Shown here: positions 50,683 to 59,287 of the stretch, piece after piece
How positions within the stretch are numbered: position 1 is the first letter of the stretch
How the letters are laid out: every line of letters starts with the position of its first letter
Origin: Variovorax atrisoli 110B
Lineage (GTDB): Bacteria > Pseudomonadota > Gammaproteobacteria > Burkholderiales > Burkholderiaceae_C
Direction: 5' to 3'
Assembly (NCBI RefSeq): GCF_000382045.1
Contig: NZ_KB907467.1
Location: forward strand, 1 to 64,000
Length of the DNA stretch: 64,000 nt
The notes under the pieces: model-generated
The model's input: the letters and a program-made list of their open reading frames with translations, nothing else
Database searches by the model: none
What the model was told of the DNA's origin: nothing
Position numbers and translations under genes: made by a program

Positions 50683-52170
50683 TCAGTAGCCGACGATCGC
50701 CTTGGTCTCGAGGTATTCCTCGAGGCCGTGGACGCCGTACTCGCGTCCGTTGCCGGAGCGCTTGTAGCCGCCGAACGGCGCGTGGCTGTTCCATGGCGGA
50801 TAGTTGATGTGCACCTGGCCCGCGCGCAGCTGCGAAGCCACGCGCCGCGCCCGCTCGCGATCGGCGGACTGCACGGCGGCGCCGAGTCCGTAGACCGTGT
50901 CGTTGGCGATGGCGATGGCCTGCGCTTCATCCCGGTAGGGCATCAGCACCAGCACGGGGCCGAATATCTCTTCCTGCGCCACGCGCATGTCGGGCGTCAC
51001 GTCCGAAAAGACCGTCGGCCGTGCGAAGTAGCCACGGGCCAGGCCGTCCGGCCTGCCCGGGCCGCCGCAGACCAGCCTGGCGCCTTCTTCGATCCCGCTG
51101 GCGATCATCGCCTGCACCCTTGCGTACTGCGCGGCGTTCGCGATCGGCCCCATCGATGTCTTCTCGTCGCGCGGATCGCCGAGCCTGATGCCGGCAACCG
51201 CCGCGCGGACCAGCGACTCCACCTCGGCCAGCCGCGACGCAGGCACCAGCATGCGCGTCGGCGCGCTGCACGACTGGCCCGCATTGCGCATGCCTGCCAG
51301 CACGCCCTTCGCCACGCCTTCCTCGAAATCGGCGTCGTCGAGGAACAGGTTCGGCGACTTGCCGCCCAGCTCCTGCACGACGCGCTTGACGCTGACGGCC
51401 CCCGCCTGCGCCACGAGCACGCCGGCACGCGTGGAGCCGGTGATGGAGATCATGTCGACATCGGGGTGTGCGGCCAACGCAGCGCCGACCACCTCTCCGG
51501 TGCCGCCCACCAGGCTGAAGACGCCGGCCGGCGTGCCGGCGTCGTGCATCACCTGCGCGAAGAGCCGCGCGCTGAACGGCGACAGCTCGCTGGGCTTCAG
51601 GACGACCGTGCAGCCGGCGGCGATCGCCGGCGCGACCTTGGCGGTGACCTGGTACAGGGGCCAGTTCCACGGCGTGATCAGCGCGCACACGCCGATCGGT
51701 TCCTTGGAGATCGCGAAGGCGCCCTCCGGGGAGAGAAACTCGTATCGCCGCAGCACTTCGATCTGCGCGCGCACGTGGGCGATCCCGAACGGCACATGGG
51801 CCGTCCTCGCGAACCCGATGGGCGTCCCCATCTCCGTCGTGATCGCTTGCGCGAACTGCTCCGCCCGCTCTTCCAGCAGCGCGAGGATCCGGCCCAGCAG
51901 CGCCATGCGCTCGTCGACCGTGCTTCGAGAGAACGAGCTGAAAGCGCGGCGGGCCGCGGCGACGGCGAGGTCCACGTCCGCCGATGAGCCGGCCGCGACA
52001 TGCCCGACGACCGCCTCGGAGAACGGATCGACGACGGCTATGCGTGGCGCTTCCGCGCGATCCTGCCAGCGGCCGTCGATATAGAAGCGCAGGTCGTCGC
52101 CACTGTCGCCGACATTGCCGCCGACACTGCTGATGCCGCCGGCGCCGCGGACGTTGTCAGTTGCCGTCAT
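50683..52170 (-). CDS. Aldehyde dehydrogenase family protein
   Basis: 495 residues from the ATG at 52170 (GTGGAG upstream); an in-frame GTG at 52185 is an alternative. ALDH motifs are TPWNWPLYQV, SITGSTRAGV, the general base in QELGGKSPNLFLDD, the nucleophile Cys in NAGQSCSAPTR and EEIFGPVLVL with PFGGYKRSGNGRE. It is followed by the FAD oxidoreductase and preceded by a cupin gene. It would oxidise the aldehyde formed by the amine oxidase to a carboxylic acid. The family is certain; the substrate is unknown. Confidence 0.9.
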   Translation of the reverse strand: MTATDNVRGAGGISSVGGNVGDSGDDLRFYIDGRWQDRAEAPRIAVVDPFSEAVVGHVAAGSSADVDLAVAAARRAFSSFSRSTVDERMALLGRILALLEERAEQFAQAITTEMGTPIGFARTAHVPFGIAHVRAQIEVLRRYEFLSPEGAFAISKEPIGVCALITPWNWPLYQVTAKVAPAIAAGCTVVLKPSELSPFSARLFAQVMHDAGTPAGVFSLVGGTGEVVGAALAAHPDVDMISITGSTRAGVLVAQAGAVSVKRVVQELGGKSPNLFLDDADFEEGVAKGVLAGMRNAGQSCSAPTRMLVPASRLAEVESLVRAAVAGIRLGDPRDEKTSMGPIANAAQYARVQAMIASGIEEGARLVCGGPGRPDGLARGYFARPTVFSDVTPDMRVAQEEIFGPVLVLMPYRDEAQAIAIANDTVYGLGAAVQSADRERARRVASQLRAGQVHINYPPWNSHAPFGGYKRSGNGREYGVHGLEEYLETKAIVGY

Positions 52171-52216
52171 CGGGTTGCGCTCCACCTGCAGTTCGTCCGT
52201 TCGGAGGGAACGCGGC

Positions 52217-52570
52217 TCAAGCGGTCACCCACACCTTGCGCACGGTCTCGATGGTGCGCCAGGTTCCGACGTAGCCGGGCTTCATGATGAAGCAGTCGCC
52301 GGCCCGGTAGGTGATCGGCGCGTGGCCCTGCTCGGTGATCTCCACCACGCCGGAGAGGATCAGGCAGAACTCCCAGGTCTCGCCCTTGATGGAGTGATTG
52401 AGGCCGACCGTCGATTCGAACACTCCCGCGCGCACCTTGCCGTCTTTCGCGCTGTCGACGTCCCAGTTGCGGCACACGATGTCGCCCTCGATGACCCGCT
52501 CCGCCGGCGGACGGTATTCGCGCGGCGCGCCGAGCTTGTCGAGTTCGAAGGGGATGAGAAGCCTGGACAT
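52217..52570 (-). CDS. Cupin-domain protein
   Basis: 117 residues with one cupin barrel: GETWEFCLILSGVVEITE (cupin motif 1 with Glu and without the full His pair) and YRAGDCFIMKPGYVGTWRT (motif 2). Similar small cupins accompany polyamine and amino-aldehyde dehydrogenase genes in Pseudomonas and relatives and resemble the cupin half of PuuR. Here there is no DNA-binding domain. It is first gene of the operon with the ALDH and FAD oxidoreductases. It may be a metabolite sensor or a metalloenzyme. Confidence 0.85.
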   Translation of the reverse strand: MSRLLIPFELDKLGAPREYRPPAERVIEGDIVCRNWDVDSAKDGKVRAGVFESTVGLNHSIKGETWEFCLILSGVVEITEQGHAPITYRAGDCFIMKPGYVGTWRTIETVRKVWVTA

Positions 52571-52747
52571 TGAAAGCCTTTCTTGAGGGTCCGATGCCGA
52601 TCAATGCTAAGGAAAACACTGCCGCATCGATGCTGAACCACGCAGGGCTAAAAGCGGGAAATGTGCGTTTGCAGGGGCCTCTTGGTGGATCGTGCCGCAG
52701 CGCCGGTTCGTCACCGGCCGCGCGGGTTCATCCAAACTTGCGAGGTG

Positions 52748-54226
52748 CTACAGCTGCCCCTGGCACACGTACTTGATGTGCATGTAGTCCTCCAGGCCGT
52801 GCACGGAGCCTTCTCGGCCGTAGCCCGATTCCTTCACGCCGCCGAAAGGTGCGGCCTCGGCGGCCAGCGCGCCTTCGTTGATGCCGACGATGCCGGTCTC
52901 GAGTGCGTCTGCCACGCGCGAGATGCGGCGCACGTCCGTCGAATAGAAGTAGGCGGCAAGGCCGAACGGCGTGCCGTTGGCCGCGGCGATCACCTCGGCT
53001 TCGGACTCGAAGCGCGTGATCGGCACGACCGGCCCGAACGTCTCTTCGCAACTGCATTCCATGGTCGCATCGGCGTTCACCAGTACGGTGGGCGCGAAAT
53101 AGTTGGGACCGTCGCAGCGCGCGTCGCGAAGCCGCTTGCCACCGACCACGACGCGCGCGCCCCTGGCGACGGCGTCCTTCACGTGGCGCTCGATCTTGTC
53201 CACCGCACGTGCATTGATCATCGGACCGATCTGCGAATCGGCCTGCGTGGCGGGGCCCACCTTGAGCGCGCCCACCCGCGCCACCAGCCTGTCGACGAAC
53301 GCATCGTGCACGCGGGCCTGCACGAACACACGGTTCGGCGACACGCAGGTCTGGCCGCCGTTGCGGAACTTGGCGGCCATCAGGCCGTCGACCGCCGCAT
53401 CGAGGTCCGCATCGTCGAACACGATGAAGGGTGCGTTCCCGCCGAGCTCCAGCGAGAGCTTCTTCAGCGTGTCGGCCGAGCGGCGGGCGAGGTGCTTGCC
53501 CACGGGCGTCGAGCCGGTGAAGGTGATCTTGCGCACGCGCACATCGTCGAGCCATGCATCGACCACTTCGGGCGTGCGCTCCCGCGAGGCGGTCACGATG
53601 TTCAGCACGCCGGAGGGAACGCCGGCCTCGGCAGCCAGCTTCACGAGCGCGAGCGAGGTCAGCGGCGTGTCCTCGGCGGGCTTGCACACCACCGTGCAGC
53701 CCGCGGCGAGCGCTGGTGCGATCTTGCGCGCGATCATCGCCGCCGGAAAGTTCCACGGCGTGACCGCGGCGACCACGCCCACCGGCTCGCGCAGCGCGAG
53801 CATGCGGCGGCCCGCCACCGGCGCGGGGATGATCTCGCCGTTGGCGCGCGTCGCCTCCTCGGCGAACCATTCGATGTAGCTGGCCGCATAGGCGACCTCG
53901 CCGCGGCCTTCGGCCAGCGGCTTGCCCTGCTCGCGCGAGATGAGCCTGCCGAGGTCTTCCTGGTGCGCCATCACGAGGTCGTTCCAGCGCTTGAGGATCT
54001 GCGCGCGCTGCTTGGCGGGCACGGCGCGCCAGGCGGGAAAGGCCGCGTGGGCCGCATCGACGGCAGCCCGTGCATCGGCGGCCGTGCCGTCGGGCACGCT
54101 CGCGAAGATGGCGTCGGTGGCCGGGTCGCTCACGTCCAGGCGGCGTGCGTCGGCGGCTTCGCGCCAGTCGGTGCCGATGAGCATGCGGCGGGGCATCAGG
54201 TCCGGGCGTTCGATATGGAGAGGCAT
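52748..54226 (-). CDS. gabD: NAD(P)-dependent succinate-semialdehyde dehydrogenase
   Basis: 492 residues. GabD-type landmarks are AYAASYIEWFAEEA, REPVGVVAAVTPWNFPAAM, TFTGSTPVGKHLA, LELGGNAPFIVFDDAD, the nucleophile Cys in GGQTCVSPNR, and EETFGPVVP with PFGGVKESGYGREG. It oxidises succinate semialdehyde (or a close homologue such as glutarate semialdehyde) to the diacid, feeding the TCA cycle. It is last in the long minus-strand operon that starts with the HAD gene, 46 nt after the tartrate-dehydrogenase-like gene. Confidence 0.9.
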   Translation of the reverse strand: MPLHIERPDLMPRRMLIGTDWREAADARRLDVSDPATDAIFASVPDGTAADARAAVDAAHAAFPAWRAVPAKQRAQILKRWNDLVMAHQEDLGRLISREQGKPLAEGRGEVAYAASYIEWFAEEATRANGEIIPAPVAGRRMLALREPVGVVAAVTPWNFPAAMIARKIAPALAAGCTVVCKPAEDTPLTSLALVKLAAEAGVPSGVLNIVTASRERTPEVVDAWLDDVRVRKITFTGSTPVGKHLARRSADTLKKLSLELGGNAPFIVFDDADLDAAVDGLMAAKFRNGGQTCVSPNRVFVQARVHDAFVDRLVARVGALKVGPATQADSQIGPMINARAVDKIERHVKDAVARGARVVVGGKRLRDARCDGPNYFAPTVLVNADATMECSCEETFGPVVPITRFESEAEVIAAANGTPFGLAAYFYSTDVRRISRVADALETGIVGINEGALAAEAAPFGGVKESGYGREGSVHGLEDYMHIKYVCQGQL

Positions 54227-54272
54227 GGTGGTTGTTTGATGGTTCTTGAGAGGGAATGGGAACGTGCCCGGA

Positions 54273-55361
54273 TCAGCCGGCGGCCACGCGCTCGGCGATC
54301 GCCATGCCGAGCTCCGTGGTGGAAGCCGTGCCGCCCAGGTCGCGGGTGCGCGGTCCGTCGCGCAGTACGGTCTCGATGGCCGCCAGGATCGCGTCGTGCG
54401 CGGCGCGCCCCGGACCTTGCCCCTGCGTGAGGAAATCCAGCATCAGGGCCCCGGACCAGATCATCGCGATCGGATTGGCGATGTTCTGGCCGTAGATGTC
54501 GGGCGCCGAGCCGTGCACCGGTTCGAACAACGACGGAAACCTGCGCTCCGGGTTCAGGTTGGCCGAGGGCGCCAGGCCGATGGTGCCGGTGGTCGCGGGC
54601 CCGAGGTCGGAGAGGATGTCGCCGAACAGGTTGCTAGCCACCACCACGTCGAAGCGCGTGGGCTGCAGCACGAACCGCGCCGACAGGATGTCGATGTGCT
54701 GCTTGTCCACCGTCACCTCGGGGTAGTCGGCACCGACCGCATCGGCGCGCGCGTCCCACCAGGGCATGCTGATGGCGATGCCGTTGCTCTTGGTGGCCAC
54801 CGTCAGGTGCCTGCGCCCGCGCGCACGCGCGGTCTCGTAGGCGAAGCGCAGCACGCGGTCGGCGCCGTGGCGCGAGAACACCGACTCCTGGATCACGATC
54901 TCCCGCTCGGTGCCTTCGTACATCACACCGCCGAGCGAGGTGTACTCGCCCTCGGTGTTCTCGCGCACCACGAGGTAGTCGATGTCGCCCGGGCTGCGGC
55001 CGGCCAGCGGACAGGGCACGCCCTCGAACAGGCGCACCGGCCGCAGGTTGATGTACTGGTCGAACTCGCGCCGGAACTTCAGCAGCGATCCCCACAGCGA
55101 CACGTGATCAGGCACCGTCGCGGGCCAGCCGACGGCGCCGAAGTACAGCGCGTCGACGCCCTTGAGCTGCTCCTTCCAGTCGTCCGGCATCATCCGGCCG
55201 TGCGCCGCGTGGTAGTCGGCGCAGGCCCAGTCGAGGTAGCGGCAATCGAGTTCGAAGCCGAAGCGCTCTGCGGCGGCCTGTACCACGCGCACGCCCTCGG
55301 GCATCACCTCCTTGCCGATGCCGTCGCCGGGAATCACTGCGATGCGGAAGGTGGGTGTCAT
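54273..55361 (-). CDS. Tartrate/D-malate dehydrogenase (isocitrate/isopropylmalate dehydrogenase family)
   Basis: 362 residues of the beta-decarboxylating dehydrogenase family. It has IPGDGIGKEVMPEG, SLLKFRREFDQYINLRPVRL with the substrate-binding Arg residues, VVRENTEGEYTSLGG, the Mg2+ Asp residues in ASNLFGDILSDLG and HGSAPDIYGQNIANP. LDWACADYHAAHGRMMP is characteristic of the TtuC/DmlA subgroup rather than LeuB. It would oxidise D-malate or tartrate with NAD+. It sits between the ABC transporter genes and gabD. Confidence 0.9.
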   Translation of the reverse strand: MTPTFRIAVIPGDGIGKEVMPEGVRVVQAAAERFGFELDCRYLDWACADYHAAHGRMMPDDWKEQLKGVDALYFGAVGWPATVPDHVSLWGSLLKFRREFDQYINLRPVRLFEGVPCPLAGRSPGDIDYLVVRENTEGEYTSLGGVMYEGTEREIVIQESVFSRHGADRVLRFAYETARARGRRHLTVATKSNGIAISMPWWDARADAVGADYPEVTVDKQHIDILSARFVLQPTRFDVVVASNLFGDILSDLGPATTGTIGLAPSANLNPERRFPSLFEPVHGSAPDIYGQNIANPIAMIWSGALMLDFLTQGQGPGRAAHDAILAAIETVLRDGPRTRDLGGTASTTELGMAIAERVAAG

Positions 55362-55411
55362 CTCGGTTCTCCATCAAGCGGGCGGGGTTCTTCCAGGAAC
55401 ACCAGGAAACC

Positions 55412-55494
55412 GTCTTTGCCGGGCCGTTGGTGTTGCCCCCGGAAGAGGGGGTCGGCAGCCACGCGAAGCGGGCAGAGCCTGGGGGCGAAGCTCA
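55412..55494. repeat. Dispersed intergenic repeat, copy 1
   Basis: About 80 nt carrying TTTGCCGGGCC, then TGCCCCCGGAAGAGGGGG, GCGAAGCGGGC and AGCCTGGGGG. It matches copies at 57145-57222 and 59202-59285. It begins at the stop codon of the double ATPase gene (minus strand) and precedes the tartrate-dehydrogenase-like gene. It folds through the C5/G5 arms. Confidence 0.7.
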
Positions 55495-57108
55495 TGCCCT
55501 GCGGTCCATCTCGTCGAGCCAGCCCTGGCGCAGCTCCGGCACGGAGCGCGCGAGCAGCTCGTAGTAGGGGTGGTGCGGGCCCCGGTCGTAGTCGGCGCGT
55601 GCCACCTGCGCGAGCTTGCGGCCGTGCTGCATCACGACGATCTCGTCGCACACCGCGCGCACCGTGTGCAGGTCGTGGCTGATGAAGAGGTACGACACGC
55701 CCAGCTCGCGCCGCAACTCCGCCATGAGGTCGAGCACCGCCGCACCCACCACGGTGTCGAGCGCGGAAGTCACCTCGTCGCACAGGATCAGGTCGGGCTC
55801 GGCCGCGAGCGCCCGCGCGAGGTTCACGCGCTGCTTCTGCCCGCCCGAAAGACCGCCCGGCAGGCGCCCGGCCACGGTCTGCGGCAGCTTCACCAGGTCG
55901 AGCAGCTCGTGGATGCGCCTGCGCAGCGGCTCGCCGCGCAGGCCCTTGTAGAACTCCAGCGGCCGCGCCAGGATGCGCTCGATGGACTGCGACGGGTTCA
56001 GCGCCGTGTCGGCCATCTGGAACACGATCTGGATGCGGCGCAGCTCGTCGCGCTCGCGCTGCTGCAGCGTCGGCTTCAGTTCACGGCCGCGGAACAGCAC
56101 GCTGCCGCTGCCGGGCTTGAGCAGTCCCGCCACCGCGCGCGCCAGCGTGGTCTTGCCCGAGCCCGATTCGCCGATCACGCCGATGGCCTGGCCGCGGTAG
56201 AGCTTCAGGTCGATGTCCTGCAGGATCGGCTTGGCGCAACGTCCCTGCGCATCCACCGGGCCGTAGCCGGCGCAGAGCTGCCGCACCTCGAGCAGCAGCT
56301 CCCGGCCGTCGTTCGCGGCATCGGCGGGCGGGCGGGCCTGCGGGCGCGCCGCGGCCAGCAGGCTCTTCGTGTAGTCGTCGGCCGGCGCGGCGAGGATCCG
56401 GCCGGTCGCGTTCAGCTCGCGCATGCTGCCGTTGCGCAGCACCAGGATGTGGTCGGCCATCTGCGCCACCACCGCGAGGTCGTGGCTCACGTACACCGCG
56501 GTGGCGCGGCGCTCCCGCACCACGCGGCGGAAGGCGCGCAGCACCTCGATCTGCGTGGTCACGTCCAGCGCCGTGGTCGGCTCGTCGAGGATCACGAGGT
56601 CGGGGTCGCCGATCAGCGCCATCGCCGCCATCAGCCGCTGCAGCTGGCCGCCCGAGACCTGGTGCGGATAGCGCGTGCCGATGCGCTCCGGATCCGGCAG
56701 CGCCAGCTCGCGGAAGAGCTGCACCGCCTTCGCCTCGGCCTCGGCGCGCCTGCACAGGCCGTGGATCACGGTGGGCTCCACCACCTGGTCCATGATCGTG
56801 CGCGAGGGGTTGAACGAGGCCGCGGCGCTCTGCGCGATGTAGGCCACGGTTCGGCCGCGCAACGCACGCTGCGCCCGCGGATCGAGCGCCAGCACTTCCG
56901 TGTCGCCGATGCGCACCCGGCCGCCGGAGATGCGGCAGCCGTGGCGCGCATGGCCCATCAGCGCGAGCGCGGTGGTTGTCTTGCCGGAGCCCGATTCGCC
57001 GATCAGCGCCAGCACCTCGCCGGGCTGCACGGAGAAGCTCAGGTTGTCGACCAGCATGGCGGCACCCGCATGGATGCAAAGCCCTTCGACGATCAGGTTC
57101 GCGCCCAT
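55492..57108 (-). CDS. Double-domain oligopeptide-type ABC ATPase (DppD-DppF fusion)
   Basis: 538 residues from MGANLIVEG; an upstream extension reads through repeat DNA and is rejected. Two complete ABC cassettes are present. The first has Walker A GESGSGKTT near residue 35, signature VSGGQLQRLMAA and Walker B LVILDEPTTALD. The second has GESGSGKTTLARAVAG near 350, LSGGQKQRVNLARAL and LILCDEVTSALD. Oligopeptide-family ends follow each (HHPYYELLARSVPEL). It energises the adjacent DppBC-type permease. Confidence 0.93.
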   Translation of the reverse strand: MGANLIVEGLCIHAGAAMLVDNLSFSVQPGEVLALIGESGSGKTTTALALMGHARHGCRISGGRVRIGDTEVLALDPRAQRALRGRTVAYIAQSAAASFNPSRTIMDQVVEPTVIHGLCRRAEAEAKAVQLFRELALPDPERIGTRYPHQVSGGQLQRLMAAMALIGDPDLVILDEPTTALDVTTQIEVLRAFRRVVRERRATAVYVSHDLAVVAQMADHILVLRNGSMRELNATGRILAAPADDYTKSLLAAARPQARPPADAANDGRELLLEVRQLCAGYGPVDAQGRCAKPILQDIDLKLYRGQAIGVIGESGSGKTTLARAVAGLLKPGSGSVLFRGRELKPTLQQRERDELRRIQIVFQMADTALNPSQSIERILARPLEFYKGLRGEPLRRRIHELLDLVKLPQTVAGRLPGGLSGGQKQRVNLARALAAEPDLILCDEVTSALDTVVGAAVLDLMAELRRELGVSYLFISHDLHTVRAVCDEIVVMQHGRKLAQVARADYDRGPHHPYYELLARSVPELRQGWLDEMDRRA

Positions 57109-57144
57109 GTCATCGGCTCCCGTCTGCGCCAGGAACAATGCGGA

Positions 57145-57222
57145 GCCGGCCTTGCCGGGCCACCGGTGTCGCCGCCGTCGTGGAGGTCGGCTGCCGCACG
57201 AAGCGGGCAAGCCTGGGGATGG
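57145..57222. repeat. Dispersed intergenic repeat, copy 2
   Basis: It has the same order of blocks as copies 1 and 3 (CTTGCCGGGCC, GGTGTCGCC, GTCGGCTGCCGCACGAAGCG, GCCTGGGGA) but the C/G-run hairpin is degenerate. It lies between the DppC-type gene (stop at 57229) and the ATPase start at 57108. Confidence 0.65.
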
Positions 57223-57228
57223 GTTTCA

Positions 57229-58143
57229 TCAGCGTGCTCCTCGTTCGCGGGCCTGACGCCCCGGAAGGTTGTCGATCACCAGGTTGACCGCGATGGTCAG
57301 GCTCGCGATGGCGAGCGCCGGCACGATCACCGAGGCGCCGCCCATGGCCAGCGCGCCGATGTTCTCTCGTACCAGAGAACCCCAGTCGGCGGCCGGCGGC
57401 TGGATGCCCAGGCCCAGGAAGCTCAGGCTCGCCAGCAGCAGCACGATGTAGACGAACCGCAGCCCCAGGTCGGCCAGCATCGGGCCGACGATGTTGGGCA
57501 GGATCTCGCGCAGCATGATGTAGAGCGTTCCTTCGCCGCGCGCGCGAGCCACCGTGACGTAGTCGAGCGCATTGATGTTCACGGCCAGCGAACGCGCGAT
57601 GCGGTAGGCACCGGGAACGTAGATGATCGCCGCCGTGACCACCAGCATCGGCACCGACGAGCCGAAGCCCGCCACCATGATGAGCGCGAACATCTTGCTC
57701 GGGATGGCGGTGAGCGTGTCGAGGACGCGGCTGAGCGTCGCGTCGATCCAGCGGCCGCTCGCGGCCGCCAGCAGCGCCAGGACGGTGCCCGTGCCGCTGG
57801 CCAGCAGCGTCGCCAGCAGCGCCACGCCGACCGTGTAGCGCGCGCCCTCGATGATGAGCACGAGCATGTCGCGGCCCAGGTAGTCGGTGCCGAGCCAGTG
57901 CGCCGCGCTGATCGGCGCGAAGACGTTCGAGGTGCCGGCGCCCGCCGGGCGCAACGAGAGCAGCCAGGGGCCGAGCGCCGCCGAGAGCACCCAGAAGAGC
58001 AGCACCGCGAGGCCGATCAGCCCCGAGGGGCCGAATCCTGCGAGCCAGCGCAGCGGCCCGCCGTGCCGTGCGCTTCCCGTGGTCGGCGGCGTCACCGGGG
58101 CGGCTGCGCTCAGGCGAGTCGAAGGAGTGGAGGACGATTCCAT
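57229..58143 (-). CDS. Oligopeptide-type ABC transporter permease (DppC-like)
   Basis: 304 residues from MESSSTPST. It has one N-terminal membrane helix (FGPSGLIGLAVLLFWVLSAALG), a periplasmic part with HWLGTDYLGRDMLVLIIEGAR typical of DppC/OppC, and five more helices. The EAA-like coupling loop reads YVTVARARGEGTLYIMLREI, followed by LGLGIQPPAADWGSLV. It pairs with the DppB-like protein encoded 16 nt upstream. Confidence 0.92.
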   Translation of the reverse strand: MESSSTPSTRLSAAAPVTPPTTGSARHGGPLRWLAGFGPSGLIGLAVLLFWVLSAALGPWLLSLRPAGAGTSNVFAPISAAHWLGTDYLGRDMLVLIIEGARYTVGVALLATLLASGTGTVLALLAAASGRWIDATLSRVLDTLTAIPSKMFALIMVAGFGSSVPMLVVTAAIIYVPGAYRIARSLAVNINALDYVTVARARGEGTLYIMLREILPNIVGPMLADLGLRFVYIVLLLASLSFLGLGIQPPAADWGSLVRENIGALAMGGASVIVPALAIASLTIAVNLVIDNLPGRQARERGAR

Positions 58144-58159
58144 GATGGCTTCTCCTTGG

Positions 58160-59116
58160 TCAGCCATGCCGCAGGCGCGGATTGGCAAGGATGCCGCAGA
58201 CGTCGGCGGCGGTCACCAGGAGCAGGTAGGCGCCGCAGAAGATCATGGCGCAGGTCTGCACCAGCGGCATGTCGCGCTGCGAGACGCCATCGACCATCAG
58301 CTTGGCGATGCCCGGGTAGTTGAAGATGGTCTCCACGATGATCACCCCGCCGAGCAGATACGACAGGCTCAGCGCCACGGCGTTGGCGATCGGCCCCACC
58401 GCGTTGGGCAGCGCGTGCGCCAGCACCGTGCGCATCGGCGATGCGCCCTTGAGCCGCACCATCTCGATGTAGGGCGCCTCCAGCTGGTCGATCACGGCGG
58501 CGCGCGTCATGCGCATCATCTGCGCGACGATCACGCAGCACAGCACCAGCACGGGCATCGCGAAGGCCTGCAGCATCTGGCCGAGCGAATCGATGTCGCT
58601 GACGAAGGACAGCGCCGGCAGCCAGCGCAGCTTCACCGCGAACACCAGCACCGCGAGCGTCGCCACCAGGAACTCCGGCACCGACACCACCGCCACCGCC
58701 GAGGTCGAGGCCGCGCGGTCGAACCACGAGCCGCGCCACACCGCCGAGGCGATGCCCAGCATGAGCGCGATCGGCACCGAGAACAGGGCCGTGACGGCAG
58801 CCAGCAGCAGCGAGTTGGGCAGCCGGCTCGCGACCAGCTCCGACACCGGCATCTGCGTCGTGGACGAGCGCCCCATGTCGCCCCTGGCCATGCCCGCCAG
58901 CCACTGCGCATAGCGCTTCGGCGCCGGCACATCCAGCCCCATCTGCGCACGCAGCGCGGCCAGCGCCTCCGGCGTGGCGTCCTGCCCGAGTTGCTCCTCG
59001 GCCGCGTCGCCGGGCAGCACCGCAGTGATCGAGAACACGATCACCGACACCGCCAGCAGCGACAGCAGCGCGAGCGCAATGCGCTGGGCAAGGAGCTTGA
59101 GGATCACCTGATTCAT
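58160..59116 (-). CDS. Oligopeptide-type ABC transporter permease (DppB-like)
   Basis: 318 residues from MNQVILKLLAQRIALAL; a longer in-frame start overlaps hairpin DNA and is less likely. It has six membrane helices, the PGDAAEEQLGQDATPEAL periplasmic segment of DppB/OppB and the coupling loop YIEMVRLKGASPMRTVLAHAL. It forms the channel with the DppC-like protein. The binding-protein gene lies 171 nt upstream, separated by strong hairpins. Confidence 0.92.
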   Translation of the reverse strand: MNQVILKLLAQRIALALLSLLAVSVIVFSITAVLPGDAAEEQLGQDATPEALAALRAQMGLDVPAPKRYAQWLAGMARGDMGRSSTTQMPVSELVASRLPNSLLLAAVTALFSVPIALMLGIASAVWRGSWFDRAASTSAVAVVSVPEFLVATLAVLVFAVKLRWLPALSFVSDIDSLGQMLQAFAMPVLVLCCVIVAQMMRMTRAAVIDQLEAPYIEMVRLKGASPMRTVLAHALPNAVGPIANAVALSLSYLLGGVIIVETIFNYPGIAKLMVDGVSQRDMPLVQTCAMIFCGAYLLLVTAADVCGILANPRLRHG

Positions 59117-59181
59117 GTCAGCTGCTCCGGTCAACCATCGGCCACTTGCCACCGTGCGCCGCCGTAGGCCGGCGCAGCCCC

Positions 59182-59210
59182 GCCGGTTCGCGGGACACCG
59201 CGGAACCGGC
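59182..59210 (-). terminator. Strong hairpin between binding-protein and permease genes (attenuator-like)
   Basis: GCCGGTTCGCGG (59182-59193) pairs with CCGCGGAACCGGC (59198-59210) with one bulged base and a 4-nt loop. A second hairpin, CCCCCT/AGGGGG (59232-59246), lies just upstream in the transcript. No U-run follows, so partial termination or mRNA stabilisation is more likely than full termination. It would keep permease expression below that of the binding protein. Confidence 0.5.
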
Positions 59211-59285
59211 TTTGCCGGGCCGCAGGTGTCGCCCCCTGCAAGGGGGTTGGCGCAGCGACACGAAGTGCGCGAAGCCTGGGGGTGT
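59202..59285. repeat. Dispersed intergenic repeat, copy 3
   Basis: The best-formed copy: CGGCTTTGCCGGGCC, GGTGTCGCCCCCTGCAAGGG cut at its hairpin, GCGACACGAAGTGCGC and AAGCCTGGGGG. It starts 3 nt beyond the stop of the binding-protein gene on the minus strand. The same block order appears in the two other copies within 4 kb. Confidence 0.75.
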
Positions 59286-59287
59286 GC

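Noticed and set aside
55312..58323. A 1003-codon plus-strand frame over the ABC transporter genes
   Set aside because: It crosses three well-supported minus-strand genes and two intergenic repeats and has no recognisable domain.
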